From positions 1 to 45,504 of the forward strand of contig JANWYS010000008.1 of NCBI GenBank assembly GCA_025054875.1: 45,504 nucleotides of DNA, in the 5' to 3' direction. This document shows, one piece after another, positions 37,053 to 45,497 of this stretch. Position numbers and translations under genes: made by a program. The stretch comes from Cytophagaceae bacterium. GTDB taxonomy: Bacteria; Bacteroidota; Bacteroidia; Cytophagales; Cytophagaceae. The notes below the pieces were generated by a model. It was not told the origin of the DNA. It made no database searches and saw only the letters and a program-made list of their open reading frames with translations. Position 1 is the first letter of the stretch; each line of letters opens with the position of its first letter.

Positions 37053-38375
37053 TTATATTCTACCCGATTTTCTGTCAAAAAGATCGTTTTTCTTCTCAAC
37101 ACAAAATAAAAATAACGGATTTGAATGGGTGATGAGCAGTATAAAAAATGGCATATAGGCCACTTTATAGCGAATCAGTGTGCCCCAGTTAGGCGCTGAA
37201 AGTGCCATAAATACCGCTAATATCAAGGTGTAAAAAACACATACTACATATGCTATCATTGTGCTGTCATCAATTCTGTATTTATGTTTTCTGAACAACT
37301 CAATTAATGAAGATGAGCAAAACAGAAATACAATTAAATTTTCCATAGAGTATGTGTATGTAAAAAAATTATATGCATGCCACAGCATTGGGCCAAACAG
37401 GCCATTGAACAAAGCTTCCGGAACAGAGAGTAAAAATCCTTTCCAATCGGGAGTGAATAATGAATAGGTGTAATAATGGCCTTTTTCTGAAAATAAAAGC
37501 ATCATGATATAATTTCTATGTAAAAAAATTAACAACCTCTCATAAGAAAGCACCGGATGGATGAAAGAAGCAAAATATATCATTACAGGTAAGGCCAGGG
37601 AAATAATTAAAAATATTTTTTGCAGAGATATACGAGAAAAAAATTTTTTTAGAAACAGGTACAACCACAAAATCGCCACGCAAATCAGTACCATTGCTAC
37701 GTAATAATATTTCAGTTTAGCGATGAGTAGTAAAAATAGCAGTGATATAAAGAAACTTACTTTGTTTTTGATACACGGATCATGCATCAATAATAAAGCT
37801 TCTGATATGAAGTAAAATAACGCTGCTATGGTAACAGATTCTTTCGACAAGCCACAAGAAGAAAATACAAAACTTGGAAAAAATAGAAAGGCAAACACTG
37901 TGGAATATGTGTTTAGCTGATATAGTTTGATGAGCGTATTTGCCAGTTTCCAACAAGCCAAAAAAGAGAGAAAAGATAGATACGCACTGCATATCCAGTA
38001 ATTCATACCGCAAAAAATAAACAAAGGATTGATAAGTCTAACAAAATAAAAATAGCGATAATCTGAGCTGTTGTAGACAACTTCAGCCATCGTTCCTTCA
38101 TGATATGCTTTTCCTGAAAATTCAACTTTGATGTATTCATCTAAATTAGTAAGAGCGATGTTTGCAAGTTCTAATGATGAGTGGTAAAAAGAAAAAGTAT
38201 CGTTTATAAGATACACATACTTGTAAAGCAATCCATATAACACTCCACACAACAATTTAAATACAACTGCAGGCCAGTAAAATGATTTTATCTGAGAGGA
38301 TTTATTTTTTCTGTAAAACCATAAGATCAGGAAAGTAAGAATGAAAAAATGGATGATGTAATGGATTGCTTCCAT
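37053..38375 (-). CDS. Polytopic membrane protein of unknown function, 440 aa
   Basis: About ten hydrophobic segments span the whole protein, for example IIHFFILTFLILWFYR, LLCGVLYGLLYKYVYLI, VFAFLFFPSFVFSSCGLSKES and LIVFLFCSSSLIELF. The layout, with an NDTFSFYH segment after the second membrane helix and FFPSFVFSSCGLSKES mid-protein, recalls EpsG-like or glycosyltransferase-C-like membrane proteins of polysaccharide synthesis, but I cannot name a family. Base composition is more AT-rich than its neighbours, as expected for a membrane protein. It starts 4 bp after the DUF2851 stop, so the two are co-transcribed. Confidence 0.75.
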   Translation of the reverse strand: MEAIHYIIHFFILTFLILWFYRKNKSSQIKSFYWPAVVFKLLCGVLYGLLYKYVYLINDTFSFYHSSLELANIALTNLDEYIKVEFSGKAYHEGTMAEVVYNSSDYRYFYFVRLINPLFIFCGMNYWICSAYLSFLSFLACWKLANTLIKLYQLNTYSTVFAFLFFPSFVFSSCGLSKESVTIAALFYFISEALLLMHDPCIKNKVSFFISLLFLLLIAKLKYYYVAMVLICVAILWLYLFLKKFFSRISLQKIFLIISLALPVMIYFASFIHPVLSYERLLIFLHRNYIMMLLFSEKGHYYTYSLFTPDWKGFLLSVPEALFNGLFGPMLWHAYNFFTYTYSMENLIVFLFCSSSLIELFRKHKYRIDDSTMIAYVVCVFYTLILAVFMALSAPNWGTLIRYKVAYMPFFILLITHSNPLFLFCVEKKNDLFDRKSGRI

Positions 38376-38379
38376 GAGT

Positions 38380-39660
38380 TTATTTTTTGAGTATGTAGTT
38401 TCCTATTTCACAGCGCAAGCATTTATGTTCTTTACAATAATCATTGTATAAGCCTATCAGGGCTTGTGCATCAAAAGCTGTTTTTATTTTTTCTCCGCAA
38501 AGTTGCCATTTTTTTGTGATACTGTTTTTCTCCGGAGATAACTCTGAAAGCCAGGACAATGCACGTTGCAAGTAGGTATCATCTTTGGTGTGCAGGCTGT
38601 AGGCCGCTAAAACAGGGATTACGGCATTGATTAGTAAGGAATGAGCCGTTTGCTGACCCAGTACAGGACGGGTTTGAGATGGATAAGATTTGTCAAACAT
38701 ATAATGAGTATGCCAATAATTGGTAGGTAGTCGGTAAAAATGAGGCATAATGTCAAGATAAGACTCCGTGTCGGTAAAAAGAGAAAATATATTTTGAGTG
38801 TACGTGAGTATGGCACAAAGCTGAGCTATACGAACGCTCGGAAAGTTTGCAGGCCTTGTACGCAGAAATTTCCATGAAAGCCGATGTGCTTTTAAAGAAC
38901 TCAAGTTATGCTTGTGGCAAAGATAATTATATTCCCTCAGTAAAAAAGCAGGATAATCATCCTGATATTTTTCTGATAACATGCCTGCTTGTCCGAAAAG
39001 TAAAGCCTCTACCAAAGTGGGAGTATGCCGTAATTTCTGGATAAGGTAATATGGAGTTATTTTACTAAGTTGAAGCATGGGTTCAGCGTTTATTTTAAGT
39101 CCCATAGCATACGCCAGCAGGTTGTATGCCGTTTGTTCCCACTGCTGATCATTTTGTTGGTATTGCTCTAAAACGTTATTAGCCTTCTTATGAAGGCGTT
39201 CAATCAGAACTTTTTCAAACATGCTGGCTTTTATTATCGGTTCTGCTTCTTGTAAGTGTTGACCACATAGAATATCGTTATCATTTTGCATGAATCGTTC
39301 ATAGTGCATTATACGGTTTTTGTCAGCTATATTTTTAAGTTCAAGCGTAGGTATCAGACGGTTTTGTTGGTCATGTATAGGAAGGTCATTTTCCCATACC
39401 ACGTGTAGCACTACATTGCCATAAGCGGTGTCATAATCGTGCTTGTGCTTTAGCCAGTCTGAAGATCGTACGTGTATTTCAACGCTGCCTATCCACTCTA
39501 AATCATCTATTTTTATTTTGGCCTCATAAAAATCAGGGCCAGCATCGTAGTTGGCATAGCCTGTATGGTATATAGTAAGGGGTTTGCCTTCAGTAGTTTT
39601 TAAGTTGCTCTTTCTGAAATATTGGCACTGCCATAGATATCGGATAAATTCTTCTTTCAT
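38380..39660 (-). CDS. DUF2851 family protein
   Basis: A 426-residue cytoplasmic-looking protein. Its N-terminus, WQCQYFRKSNLKTTEGKPL, then NYDAGPDFYEAKIKIDDLEWIGSVEIHV and SSDWLKHKHD followed by YGNVVLHVVWENDLPI, is characteristic of DUF2851, found mostly in Bacteroidota. The GPDF...W.G.VEIH.....W..H.HD pattern looks like an enzyme core, perhaps nuclease-like, but function is not established. A Cys pair near the C-terminus (CKEHKCLRCEIG) may bind metal. It is the first gene of a pair with the 440-residue membrane protein. Confidence 0.85.
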   Translation of the reverse strand: MKEEFIRYLWQCQYFRKSNLKTTEGKPLTIYHTGYANYDAGPDFYEAKIKIDDLEWIGSVEIHVRSSDWLKHKHDYDTAYGNVVLHVVWENDLPIHDQQNRLIPTLELKNIADKNRIMHYERFMQNDNDILCGQHLQEAEPIIKASMFEKVLIERLHKKANNVLEQYQQNDQQWEQTAYNLLAYAMGLKINAEPMLQLSKITPYYLIQKLRHTPTLVEALLFGQAGMLSEKYQDDYPAFLLREYNYLCHKHNLSSLKAHRLSWKFLRTRPANFPSVRIAQLCAILTYTQNIFSLFTDTESYLDIMPHFYRLPTNYWHTHYMFDKSYPSQTRPVLGQQTAHSLLINAVIPVLAAYSLHTKDDTYLQRALSWLSELSPEKNSITKKWQLCGEKIKTAFDAQALIGLYNDYCKEHKCLRCEIGNYILKK

Positions 39661-39676
39661 GGAAGAGAGTTTGTTG

Positions 39677-39684
39677 CAAAGGTA
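39677..39684 (-). promoter_or_regulatory. Candidate -7 box of the DUF2851 gene
   Basis: TACCTTTG on the minus strand matches TAnnTTTG and ends 16 nt before the ATG at 39660. No clear -33 element. Confidence 0.4.
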
Positions 39685-39730
39685 TAAATATTTAGTAATA
39701 AACTCGCTTAGGAGAGCTAACCACGGATTC

Positions 39731-39772
39731 AGCGTTAGAGAAAAAGTTCAGCCTTAGGTTTGGATCTTCGCT
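39731..39772 (+). repeat. Short palindromic unit, copy C
   Basis: This 42-bp unit begins AGCGTTAGAGAAA and ends GGATCTTCGCT, matching the minus strand of 20247-20290 with a few differences and 2 fewer bases. AGCG/CGCT are its ends. CCAC (39721-39724) and GTGG (39773-39776) extend the inversion. In the central hairpin AGGCT of the other copy becomes AGGTT, which keeps pairing through a G-U. Confidence 0.6.
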
Positions 39773-39876
39773 GTGGATGGGGCTCACCGGCAAAGTACGA
39801 TGGGGTAGTTTTTACTTGAAAGAATTCTTCGAAGTTTCACATTCTCTTATGAAGCTGAAAAATTTCGGGAGAACCT

Positions 39877-39979
39877 GCGCGAGGGATGGGAGCCATGGCC
39901 GGAACGGCCAGTGCGGAGCTTTAGCGGAGCACCGGAGCGATAGCGGAGTGGCGGACAGCCCGGCCCCGCAGGGGCGCGC
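39877..39979. other. GC-rich, hairpin-forming intergenic element (possible structured RNA)
   Basis: This roughly 100-bp island is strikingly GC-rich in AT-rich surroundings. GCGCG (39877-39881) can pair with CGCGC (39975-39979) as a closing stem. Inside are TGGCC-GGAAC-GGCCA (39896-39910), GCTTTAGC-type short stems in a run of AGCGGAG repeats (39913-39948), and CCCC-GCA-GGGG (39964-39974). It encodes no sensible protein. To my recollection GC-rich elements beginning GCGAGGGAT and ending in CCCGnCCC-rich sequence recur between genes in many Bacteroidota genomes, but I cannot confirm it here. Strand and function are unknown. Confidence 0.5.
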
Positions 39980-40137
39980 CCAACATAAAAAACATTTCAT
40001 CATTCTTTGCTGCTGATGCGGAATGCGGGTTTGACTAACTCCTAATTTTTCCTTGTGCACAAAATGAGATTGATGATACAACAATTGTAATCGTGCGGGG
40101 TGCTGTATCATTTAAAGCTCTGTTGTGCGGATGCAAC

Positions 40138-41016
40138 TCATATGGGCGAGAGGTGTATGCCTACCTTTTTATAGTTTTTTAATGGTATGTAATTGGATTG
40201 TAGCACTATTCTCTGACCTGTTTCGGAAAGGATATATTTTATGAACGATTCTATTTTAGGTTGAGTTTCCTCGAGGTAATAAAGGTAAAGGGGACGAATG
40301 ATGGGATAGATTTGTGTCTGTACGTTACGCTGTGTGGGTTCTATGTAGGTACAACCTTTGTCGCAGGAAATTTTTACGGCTTTAACTTGATTGTTGAGAT
40401 AACCCAATCCGATGTAGGCAATAGCTGCGGGATCGGATTCTACAGCGGGTATGATTTTGTCGTTTTCCTTTTCTACCAGGAGTTTAGCGTCTGGAGACCT
40501 TCCTTTCAAAATCAATTTATTGAAAAAGTCGTACGTTCCGCTTTTTGCATTTCTGGAAATAACTTTTATTTCCATGTTTTCACCTCCCAGGTCTGCCCAG
40601 TTGGTGATTTCGCCGGAGTATATTTTGGACAATTGCTCCAAGCTTAAAAATTCTATAGGATTGCTTTTGTTTACGATGATGGCCAGAGCATCGTAAGCAA
40701 TGACTTTTTCAATGATCTTTTTCCGGGAATTAATGAAATACTTTACTTCATTATCATTCATGGCACGGGAAGCCATGGCCATATCTATTTTTCCTGATTG
40801 TAACATTTGAATGCCTACATTGGTGCCATGTGACTTGATGTCGAAGTAAAGATTTTCCTTTTCGCTTACATAGGCATCTATTATTTTTTTTAAAAGCGGA
40901 TACAAGGTTTCGCTTCCATCCACAATTACCTTTTCAGATTTTTGCCCTACTTTCACTCTTATCTGACAGGAAACAAGAGCGAATATTAATAGGAATGAAT
41001 AACAACATTTACCCAT
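40138..41016 (-). CDS. PstS-like phosphate-binding lipoprotein
   Basis: A 292-residue lipoprotein (lipobox ALVSC, Cys17). It has the PstS fold: VIVDGSETLYPLLKKIIDAY, then SHGTNVGIQMLQSGKIDMAMASRAM, the LEQLSKIYSGEITNWADLGG block, SRNAKSGTYDFF and AIAYIGLGYL. These are the phosphate-binding S/T-G-T regions of PstS. No pstC, pstA, pstB or phoU is adjacent, so it may serve a transporter encoded elsewhere or act as a sensor. A 15-bp palindrome lies just before the start codon. Confidence 0.85.
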   Translation of the reverse strand: MGKCCYSFLLIFALVSCQIRVKVGQKSEKVIVDGSETLYPLLKKIIDAYVSEKENLYFDIKSHGTNVGIQMLQSGKIDMAMASRAMNDNEVKYFINSRKKIIEKVIAYDALAIIVNKSNPIEFLSLEQLSKIYSGEITNWADLGGENMEIKVISRNAKSGTYDFFNKLILKGRSPDAKLLVEKENDKIIPAVESDPAAIAYIGLGYLNNQVKAVKISCDKGCTYIEPTQRNVQTQIYPIIRPLYLYYLEETQPKIESFIKYILSETGQRIVLQSNYIPLKNYKKVGIHLSPI

Positions 41017-41017
41017 A

Positions 41018-41032
41018 CAGTATAATATACTG
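41018..41032 (-). promoter_or_regulatory. Palindrome at the pstS-like start codon
   Basis: CAGTATA-A-TATACTG is a perfect 7-bp inverted repeat ending one base before the ATG at 41016. It could be an operator or an mRNA hairpin over the ribosome-binding region. Confidence 0.4.
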
Positions 41033-41079
41033 CGGTGTCGTGAGTAAGGTTGTTAATACAAGGTTAAACTTAAGTAATA

Positions 41080-41577
41080 TTATTGTTGCTGATCTTTGAA
41101 TCCCTTGTAGATCAATGCTACAGCGAAAGCATTTACTCCCTCTTCCCTGCCTACGTAGCCAAGTTTTTCATTTGTGGTGGCTTTTATGGAGATGTCATCC
41201 ATGTCAATTCTCATTATATCGGCTAATGTTTTCTTCATGTTGTCAATATGGGGGCTAATTTTAGGTTTTTCCAAAACGAGAGTGGCATCTATGTTTCCGA
41301 TATCCCAATAATGTTCTTTCAATAGGCGGCACACTTCTCGCAATAATATTTTGCTGTCGGCATTTTTCCATCGGGGGTCAGTGTCAGAAAAATGAAAGCC
41401 GATGTCTCTGAGGTTTGCAGCGCCCAAGAGCGCATCGCATATGGCATGTATCAATACATCGGCATCAGAGTGCCCTACAGCACCTTTACTGTGCTCCAGG
41501 CGAATACCACCCAAATGAAGGGGATAGCCCTCTTTGAGCGGGTGTACATCATATCCAAATCCTACTTTTATTTTCAT
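41080..41577 (-). CDS. ispF: 2-C-methyl-D-erythritol 2,4-cyclodiphosphate synthase
   Basis: IspF forms the cyclic diphosphate of the non-mevalonate isoprenoid pathway. The 165 residues carry GFGYDVHPL with metal ligands Asp10 and His12, GHSDADVLIHAICDALLGAANLRDIGFHFSDTDP (third metal ligand and substrate loop), and KATTNEKLGYVGREEGVNAFAVALI. It follows the M16 peptidase by 3 bp. It contributes precursors for the carrier lipid made by UppS in this window. Confidence 0.96.
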   Translation of the reverse strand: MKIKVGFGYDVHPLKEGYPLHLGGIRLEHSKGAVGHSDADVLIHAICDALLGAANLRDIGFHFSDTDPRWKNADSKILLREVCRLLKEHYWDIGNIDATLVLEKPKISPHIDNMKKTLADIMRIDMDDISIKATTNEKLGYVGREEGVNAFAVALIYKGFKDQQQ

Positions 41578-41580
41578 GTG

Positions 41581-42825
41581 TTATGTAGATGTTGCAGAAC
41601 GATAATAAAGGGTGGAGCAATTATCCTCTCTCAGTATTTCAGCACTCAGCGAGTTAATATCGTCTACATTTACTGATTCAATTTTATTTGTTTCAAGATT
41701 TACAAGATTAGCATCGCCAAGGTTGGCAGCAAAAGCAATTGCCATGGCACGCTCCAATATTTCCACTTCGCCAAATTCAAGGGTAGATATTGATTGGTTT
41801 TTTGCCCTTTGCAATTCTTTTTGCGAGGGGCCTTCCTTTATTAAATTTTGTGTGAGGGCTTGAATTTCCGCATCGGCTTGTTCTAATGTATAACCTTTGT
41901 TCAGTTTACCTTCTATAACCAAAAGGCCGGGATCTACAGATGAAGTAGTGTAAGCATGCAGCGAAGAAAATATTTTTTTTTCTTTCACAAGAGACTGATA
42001 TAGTCGAGAAGATTTTCCTCTTCCGAGCAAGTCGCACATGAGCTCAGTGGCATTATATCGGGCATGTGTGCGGCCACACATATGATAGGCTTTGAATATG
42101 GCATGCGCAGGTACATCGCCTACGGCTTCTTGTTTGCGCGGATGAATCTGGGGGGGTTCAGCAGGAATGTTACGTACGACATGTCTTCCCGGCGGTATCG
42201 GTTCAAACCACTTTTCTGCCAGGTGTACTACCTGTTTTGTGTGTACATTGCCGGCTACGACCAATATGGCATTATTCGGTATATAATAGGTATAGAAAAA
42301 ATTTTTTACATCGTCCATAGTTGCATGTTCTATGTGGGAAATATCTTTTCCAATAGTAGGCCATCGGTAAGGATGGACAGTATACGCCAGAGGCCGCAAC
42401 CTGAGCCATGCGTCTCCGTAAGGTTGGTTGAGATAACGCTGCTTGTATTCCTCTACCACTACATTTTGCTGTATATGCAAGACTTGTGGATCAAAAGAAA
42501 GAGACAACATGCGGTCTGATTCAAGCCAGAATGCTGTCTCCAAGTTGGCTGAAGGCAAGGTAATGTAGTAGTTGGTAATATCAGGCGAGGTGAAAGCATT
42601 ATTCTCTCCTCCTACTCTTTGCAACTCCAGGTCATAGTTAGGTATATGTTTTGACCCACCAAACATCAGATGCTCAAACAGGTGAGCAAATCCTGTTTTG
42701 TCCGGGTCTTCATCACGGGAACCTACGCGGTAGAGTAGGTTTAGCACGGCAATAGAATTAGAGTGGTCTTCATGCACATAAACTTCTAAGCCATTTTTCA
42801 AAATGAAATGCTCAAATGGAATCAT
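41581..42825 (-). CDS. M16-family zinc peptidase
   Basis: A 414-residue peptidase of the pitrilysin/processing-peptidase group. The HxxEH zinc motif is HLFEH at 48-52 (GFAHLFEHLMFGG), followed by NAFTSPDITNYYITLP and a downstream Glu in VVVEEYKQRYLNQPYG. Residues 170-400 form the second, substrate-binding half. No signal peptide is seen, so it is likely cytoplasmic. A second, inactive M16 subunit, often encoded next door, is not present. It overlaps no neighbour and is 3 bp upstream of ispF. Confidence 0.9.
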   Translation of the reverse strand: MIPFEHFILKNGLEVYVHEDHSNSIAVLNLLYRVGSRDEDPDKTGFAHLFEHLMFGGSKHIPNYDLELQRVGGENNAFTSPDITNYYITLPSANLETAFWLESDRMLSLSFDPQVLHIQQNVVVEEYKQRYLNQPYGDAWLRLRPLAYTVHPYRWPTIGKDISHIEHATMDDVKNFFYTYYIPNNAILVVAGNVHTKQVVHLAEKWFEPIPPGRHVVRNIPAEPPQIHPRKQEAVGDVPAHAIFKAYHMCGRTHARYNATELMCDLLGRGKSSRLYQSLVKEKKIFSSLHAYTTSSVDPGLLVIEGKLNKGYTLEQADAEIQALTQNLIKEGPSQKELQRAKNQSISTLEFGEVEILERAMAIAFAANLGDANLVNLETNKIESVNVDDINSLSAEILREDNCSTLYYRSATST

Positions 42826-43043
42826 ACTGATTATGTTTGTGCAATATTACCTTATTTTTTAAAGAATACTGCATATTACAGGAGTTGGTTTTATCTTATT
42901 TTCATGAAAAAAAAATGAGTTCGCAAAACACTACGATTATTGCGGAGAAAATTGTTAATCAGAGCAATTGTGTTGCAATCCGTTAAAGACAATTTCGTTG
43001 AGTTTTCGGTGGTAACCATTCTATTGCATATATTGGCTTGATT

Positions 43044-43151
43044 TTACTCACCACTTTTATTTTTCTTTTCTCTCTTTTCTGCCCTTTTTTCTTTCAGTGT
43101 TTTGGTGGGCTTTTTCTTTACTTCTTTTTTAGCATCATGTGATTTTGCCAT
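43044..43151 (-). CDS. Small basic protein, 35 aa
   Basis: A frame from ATG 43151 to TAA 43044 encodes MAKSHDAKKEVKKKPTKTLK and then EKRAEKREKKNKSGE. It is almost wholly charged, with about half Lys/Arg. Small proteins of the MAKS...KKPTKTLKEKRAEKREKK kind occur in Bacteroidota as far as I recall, and the regular Lys-Glu pattern argues against chance. It is likely disordered or a single helix and may bind nucleic acid; that is inference. A TAAATTTG box (43230-43223) lies 71 nt upstream. Confidence 0.6.
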   Translation of the reverse strand: MAKSHDAKKEVKKKPTKTLKEKRAEKREKKNKSGE

Positions 43152-43378
43152 GGTCCATTCGTTTTAATACAATACGTAATGTATGATACCATACTTAATC
43201 TTTCAAATTGGTTTAGAATATACAAATTTATTTTGCTACATGTGCTGAATAAAATTCCGATGAAATTTATCAACTCTCAAAAGGCGTTGTACGTTGCTGC
43301 ATGGGATTAGATACAACAAACCCATTTTCGGAATGAGGTCTCTCAAAGAATATTGTGACATACAAAGTTTATGAGCAG

Positions 43379-45127
43379 TTATTTTTTTGCTTTTGGTACA
43401 AAAAATACGCTTGTAAAGTCACGATATTGCATAGCATTGTTGTCTAATCCTCTTACGTTAGCCTGAAGTAATCTATATCCCTCGTCATACCAGAGTACTA
43501 TGATGGGGGCATCATTCATTGCAATTTGCTCTGCTTTCAGAAAATGTGAATAGGCTTCTTCCTGAGTTTTTGCTTTCAAGCCTGCTTCATATAGCTGATC
43601 AAACTTAGGGTTTACATATCTGGTCAGATTCGGATAAGATTTTTGATCGAATGAAGGGGGAACATTTTTTCCATAGAAAAACCACAAAAAGTTTTCAGGA
43701 CTTGGATAGTCGGCAAACCATCCCAAGCGGAAAAAATCGCTCTTTCCTGTTTGAGTGTTTTCTACCAGTTGAGCTGTAGTGACCACTTCAATATCCATCT
43801 TTATATCTAAGTTTTCGCTAAGTTGTTTTCTGATTTCCTCTGCTACAGCTATGTTTCTGTCGCCATCAGGATTAATCTGTAAAGTCAGCTTGGGCACTTG
43901 CGAACCTTTTTTAAATCCTGCTTTTTTCAAATAATAGTTTGCTGAGTCTAAGTTAAAATCATACCCTTTTATTTTCTTAACATCATATCCGGGGAAAGCC
44001 TCCAGTGGGGTGATTCCGTATATTCCATGTGAGAATCCCTCACCATTCAAAACAGCATCTAGTATTTTTTTCCTATCAATGGCGAAAGACAAAGCCTTTC
44101 TGAAATTAATGTTACTGAAGACATTGTTTTTGTTGTGCACAAAAGCCAAAAAATGTGTTGCCATTTCAGGAGTGCGTTGCAATTCATATTCACCATACTC
44201 TCCTTTGTTTTGTGCGGTTGATTCCTCTATTTCTATGATATAATCTGTTGGCATGCGATACATCATATTCAGTTTGCCTTTTTTGAATTCGAGCAGTTCC
44301 GATTTTTTATCTTTCAAAAACCGCACACGTAAGCCATTCAAGTATGGAAGTTGGTTACCATCCTTATCAGTCAGGTAATAAGAGTTATTTCTTTTCATCA
44401 CGATCACGTTGTTTTCTTGTATATCAGTGATCATGAAAGGTCCTGTACCTACAGCATTTACACGCATTTCCAGACCATACATTTCATATGCCTCTCTGGG
44501 GAATATGTAAGTAAAAGGCCTTGCCAGATTGTACAGGAATATGGAGTTGGGCTCCACTAAGGTAAATTGAATAGTGTATTTGTCTAGTACTTTCATGCCT
44601 TCTACTTCAAAATCGGGCTTTCCTTTTTTTGCTGCTTCATAGTAGGCGTTGGCTCCTTTCAATATTTTGTCAAAACAAGAGAATCCTTGATTATTTGTAT
44701 TTGGCGTACATAACAAAGTGAAGCAATACTTAACATCTTCAGCCGTTACTTCCCTGCCTTTTCCTCCGGGAAAACATTTGTTGTCGTGAAACTTCACTCC
44801 TTTCCTGAGTTTAAATGTATATACGGTCTGTGTAGAATCAACGGTGAAGCTTTCTGCTAATCCGGTTTTCAGAGACAGATCTTTTTGATCAAACTTCATC
44901 AATCCCTCATATACCTGATTAGCTACTCTGTAAGATATCGCATCTACGATGTTGTGAGGGAAGAGATTTTTGATATAATCTGATTCATTAAGAATGAAAA
45001 TACCCCCATAGTATTTTCCTCCCTTTGCCTCCGTAAGCGCATCCTGATCTTCAGTTGAATCAGTGCTTGATTTGCAAGCAGACAATACTAACGTAGCAGA
45101 AATGAAATAAATTATTAAACGTCTCAT
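43379..45127 (-). CDS. ABC transporter substrate-binding lipoprotein, family 5 (peptide/oligopeptide type)
   Basis: A 582-residue lipoprotein (lipobox LVLSAC, Cys18). It has the SBP_bac_5 fold seen in DppA/OppA: YRVANQVYEGLMKFD, then TYTFKLRKGVKFHD, VTAEDVKYCFTLL, FRKALSFAIDRKKILDAVLNGEG and WFADYPSPENFLWFFYG. It would bind peptides in the envelope for an ABC importer, but no permease or ATPase gene is nearby. Family assignment is firm, substrate is not. Confidence 0.9.
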   Translation of the reverse strand: MRRLIIYFISATLVLSACKSSTDSTEDQDALTEAKGGKYYGGIFILNESDYIKNLFPHNIVDAISYRVANQVYEGLMKFDQKDLSLKTGLAESFTVDSTQTVYTFKLRKGVKFHDNKCFPGGKGREVTAEDVKYCFTLLCTPNTNNQGFSCFDKILKGANAYYEAAKKGKPDFEVEGMKVLDKYTIQFTLVEPNSIFLYNLARPFTYIFPREAYEMYGLEMRVNAVGTGPFMITDIQENNVIVMKRNNSYYLTDKDGNQLPYLNGLRVRFLKDKKSELLEFKKGKLNMMYRMPTDYIIEIEESTAQNKGEYGEYELQRTPEMATHFLAFVHNKNNVFSNINFRKALSFAIDRKKILDAVLNGEGFSHGIYGITPLEAFPGYDVKKIKGYDFNLDSANYYLKKAGFKKGSQVPKLTLQINPDGDRNIAVAEEIRKQLSENLDIKMDIEVVTTAQLVENTQTGKSDFFRLGWFADYPSPENFLWFFYGKNVPPSFDQKSYPNLTRYVNPKFDQLYEAGLKAKTQEEAYSHFLKAEQIAMNDAPIIVLWYDEGYRLLQANVRGLDNNAMQYRDFTSVFFVPKAKK

Positions 45128-45401
45128 CTTAGGTTAAAAAATTTATATCTCGATACTAATTTATGTGTATTGTAAAATTTAAGTTACACATATAACGGGC
45201 AATTTACCAATTTTTATTTAAACCCAAAAACTCAACAGACTTTCTGCAACTAAACTCATAATTATTATTTCTGAATCAAATGTGTTGTAAATTTCAGGGT
45301 GTTATCATGAACAAACGTATTGTGCTTAACCCTATTATAAGCATTAGATCCATTAATTTTCAGCGCCTATGTGTGAAATATTTCGGTAGTATCTCAATAA
45401 G

Positions 45402-45474
45402 TGTGTATGAAGTGTAGTTGTTTTTTTTACAAACATAGTACTTTTACTTGTTACATACTTGCATGAATGGGAAC
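45402..45474 (+). repeat. Dispersed repeat, copy B
   Basis: A 73-bp near-copy of 20153-20228 in the same orientation, 25 kb away. It shares the start TGTGTATGAAGTGTAG and the end ACTTGCATGAATG.GAAC. Confidence 0.75.
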
Positions 45475-45497
45475 TTCGCTACGGCTACGCCTTCGCT
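45475..45497 (-). repeat. 23-bp module next to copy B
   Basis: It begins TTCGCTACGG on the plus strand and is the reverse complement, with 3 mismatches, of 20231-20253. It follows copy B directly. Confidence 0.6.

Larger units (their letters stand above)
39661..40137. other. Intergenic region between the DUF2851 and PstS-like genes
   Basis: This 477-bp gap holds the DUF2851 promoter, the palindromic unit at 39731-39772 and the GC-rich element. TGATACA/TGTATCA arms at 40074-40110 enclose a 23-nt loop and could form a weak hairpin at the 3' end of the pstS transcript. I see no coding sequence. Confidence 0.5.

Noticed and set aside
40074-40110. TGATACA/TGTATCA arms downstream of the pstS-like gene
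   Set aside because: A 7-bp stem with a 23-nt loop and no T-run is too weak to call a terminator.
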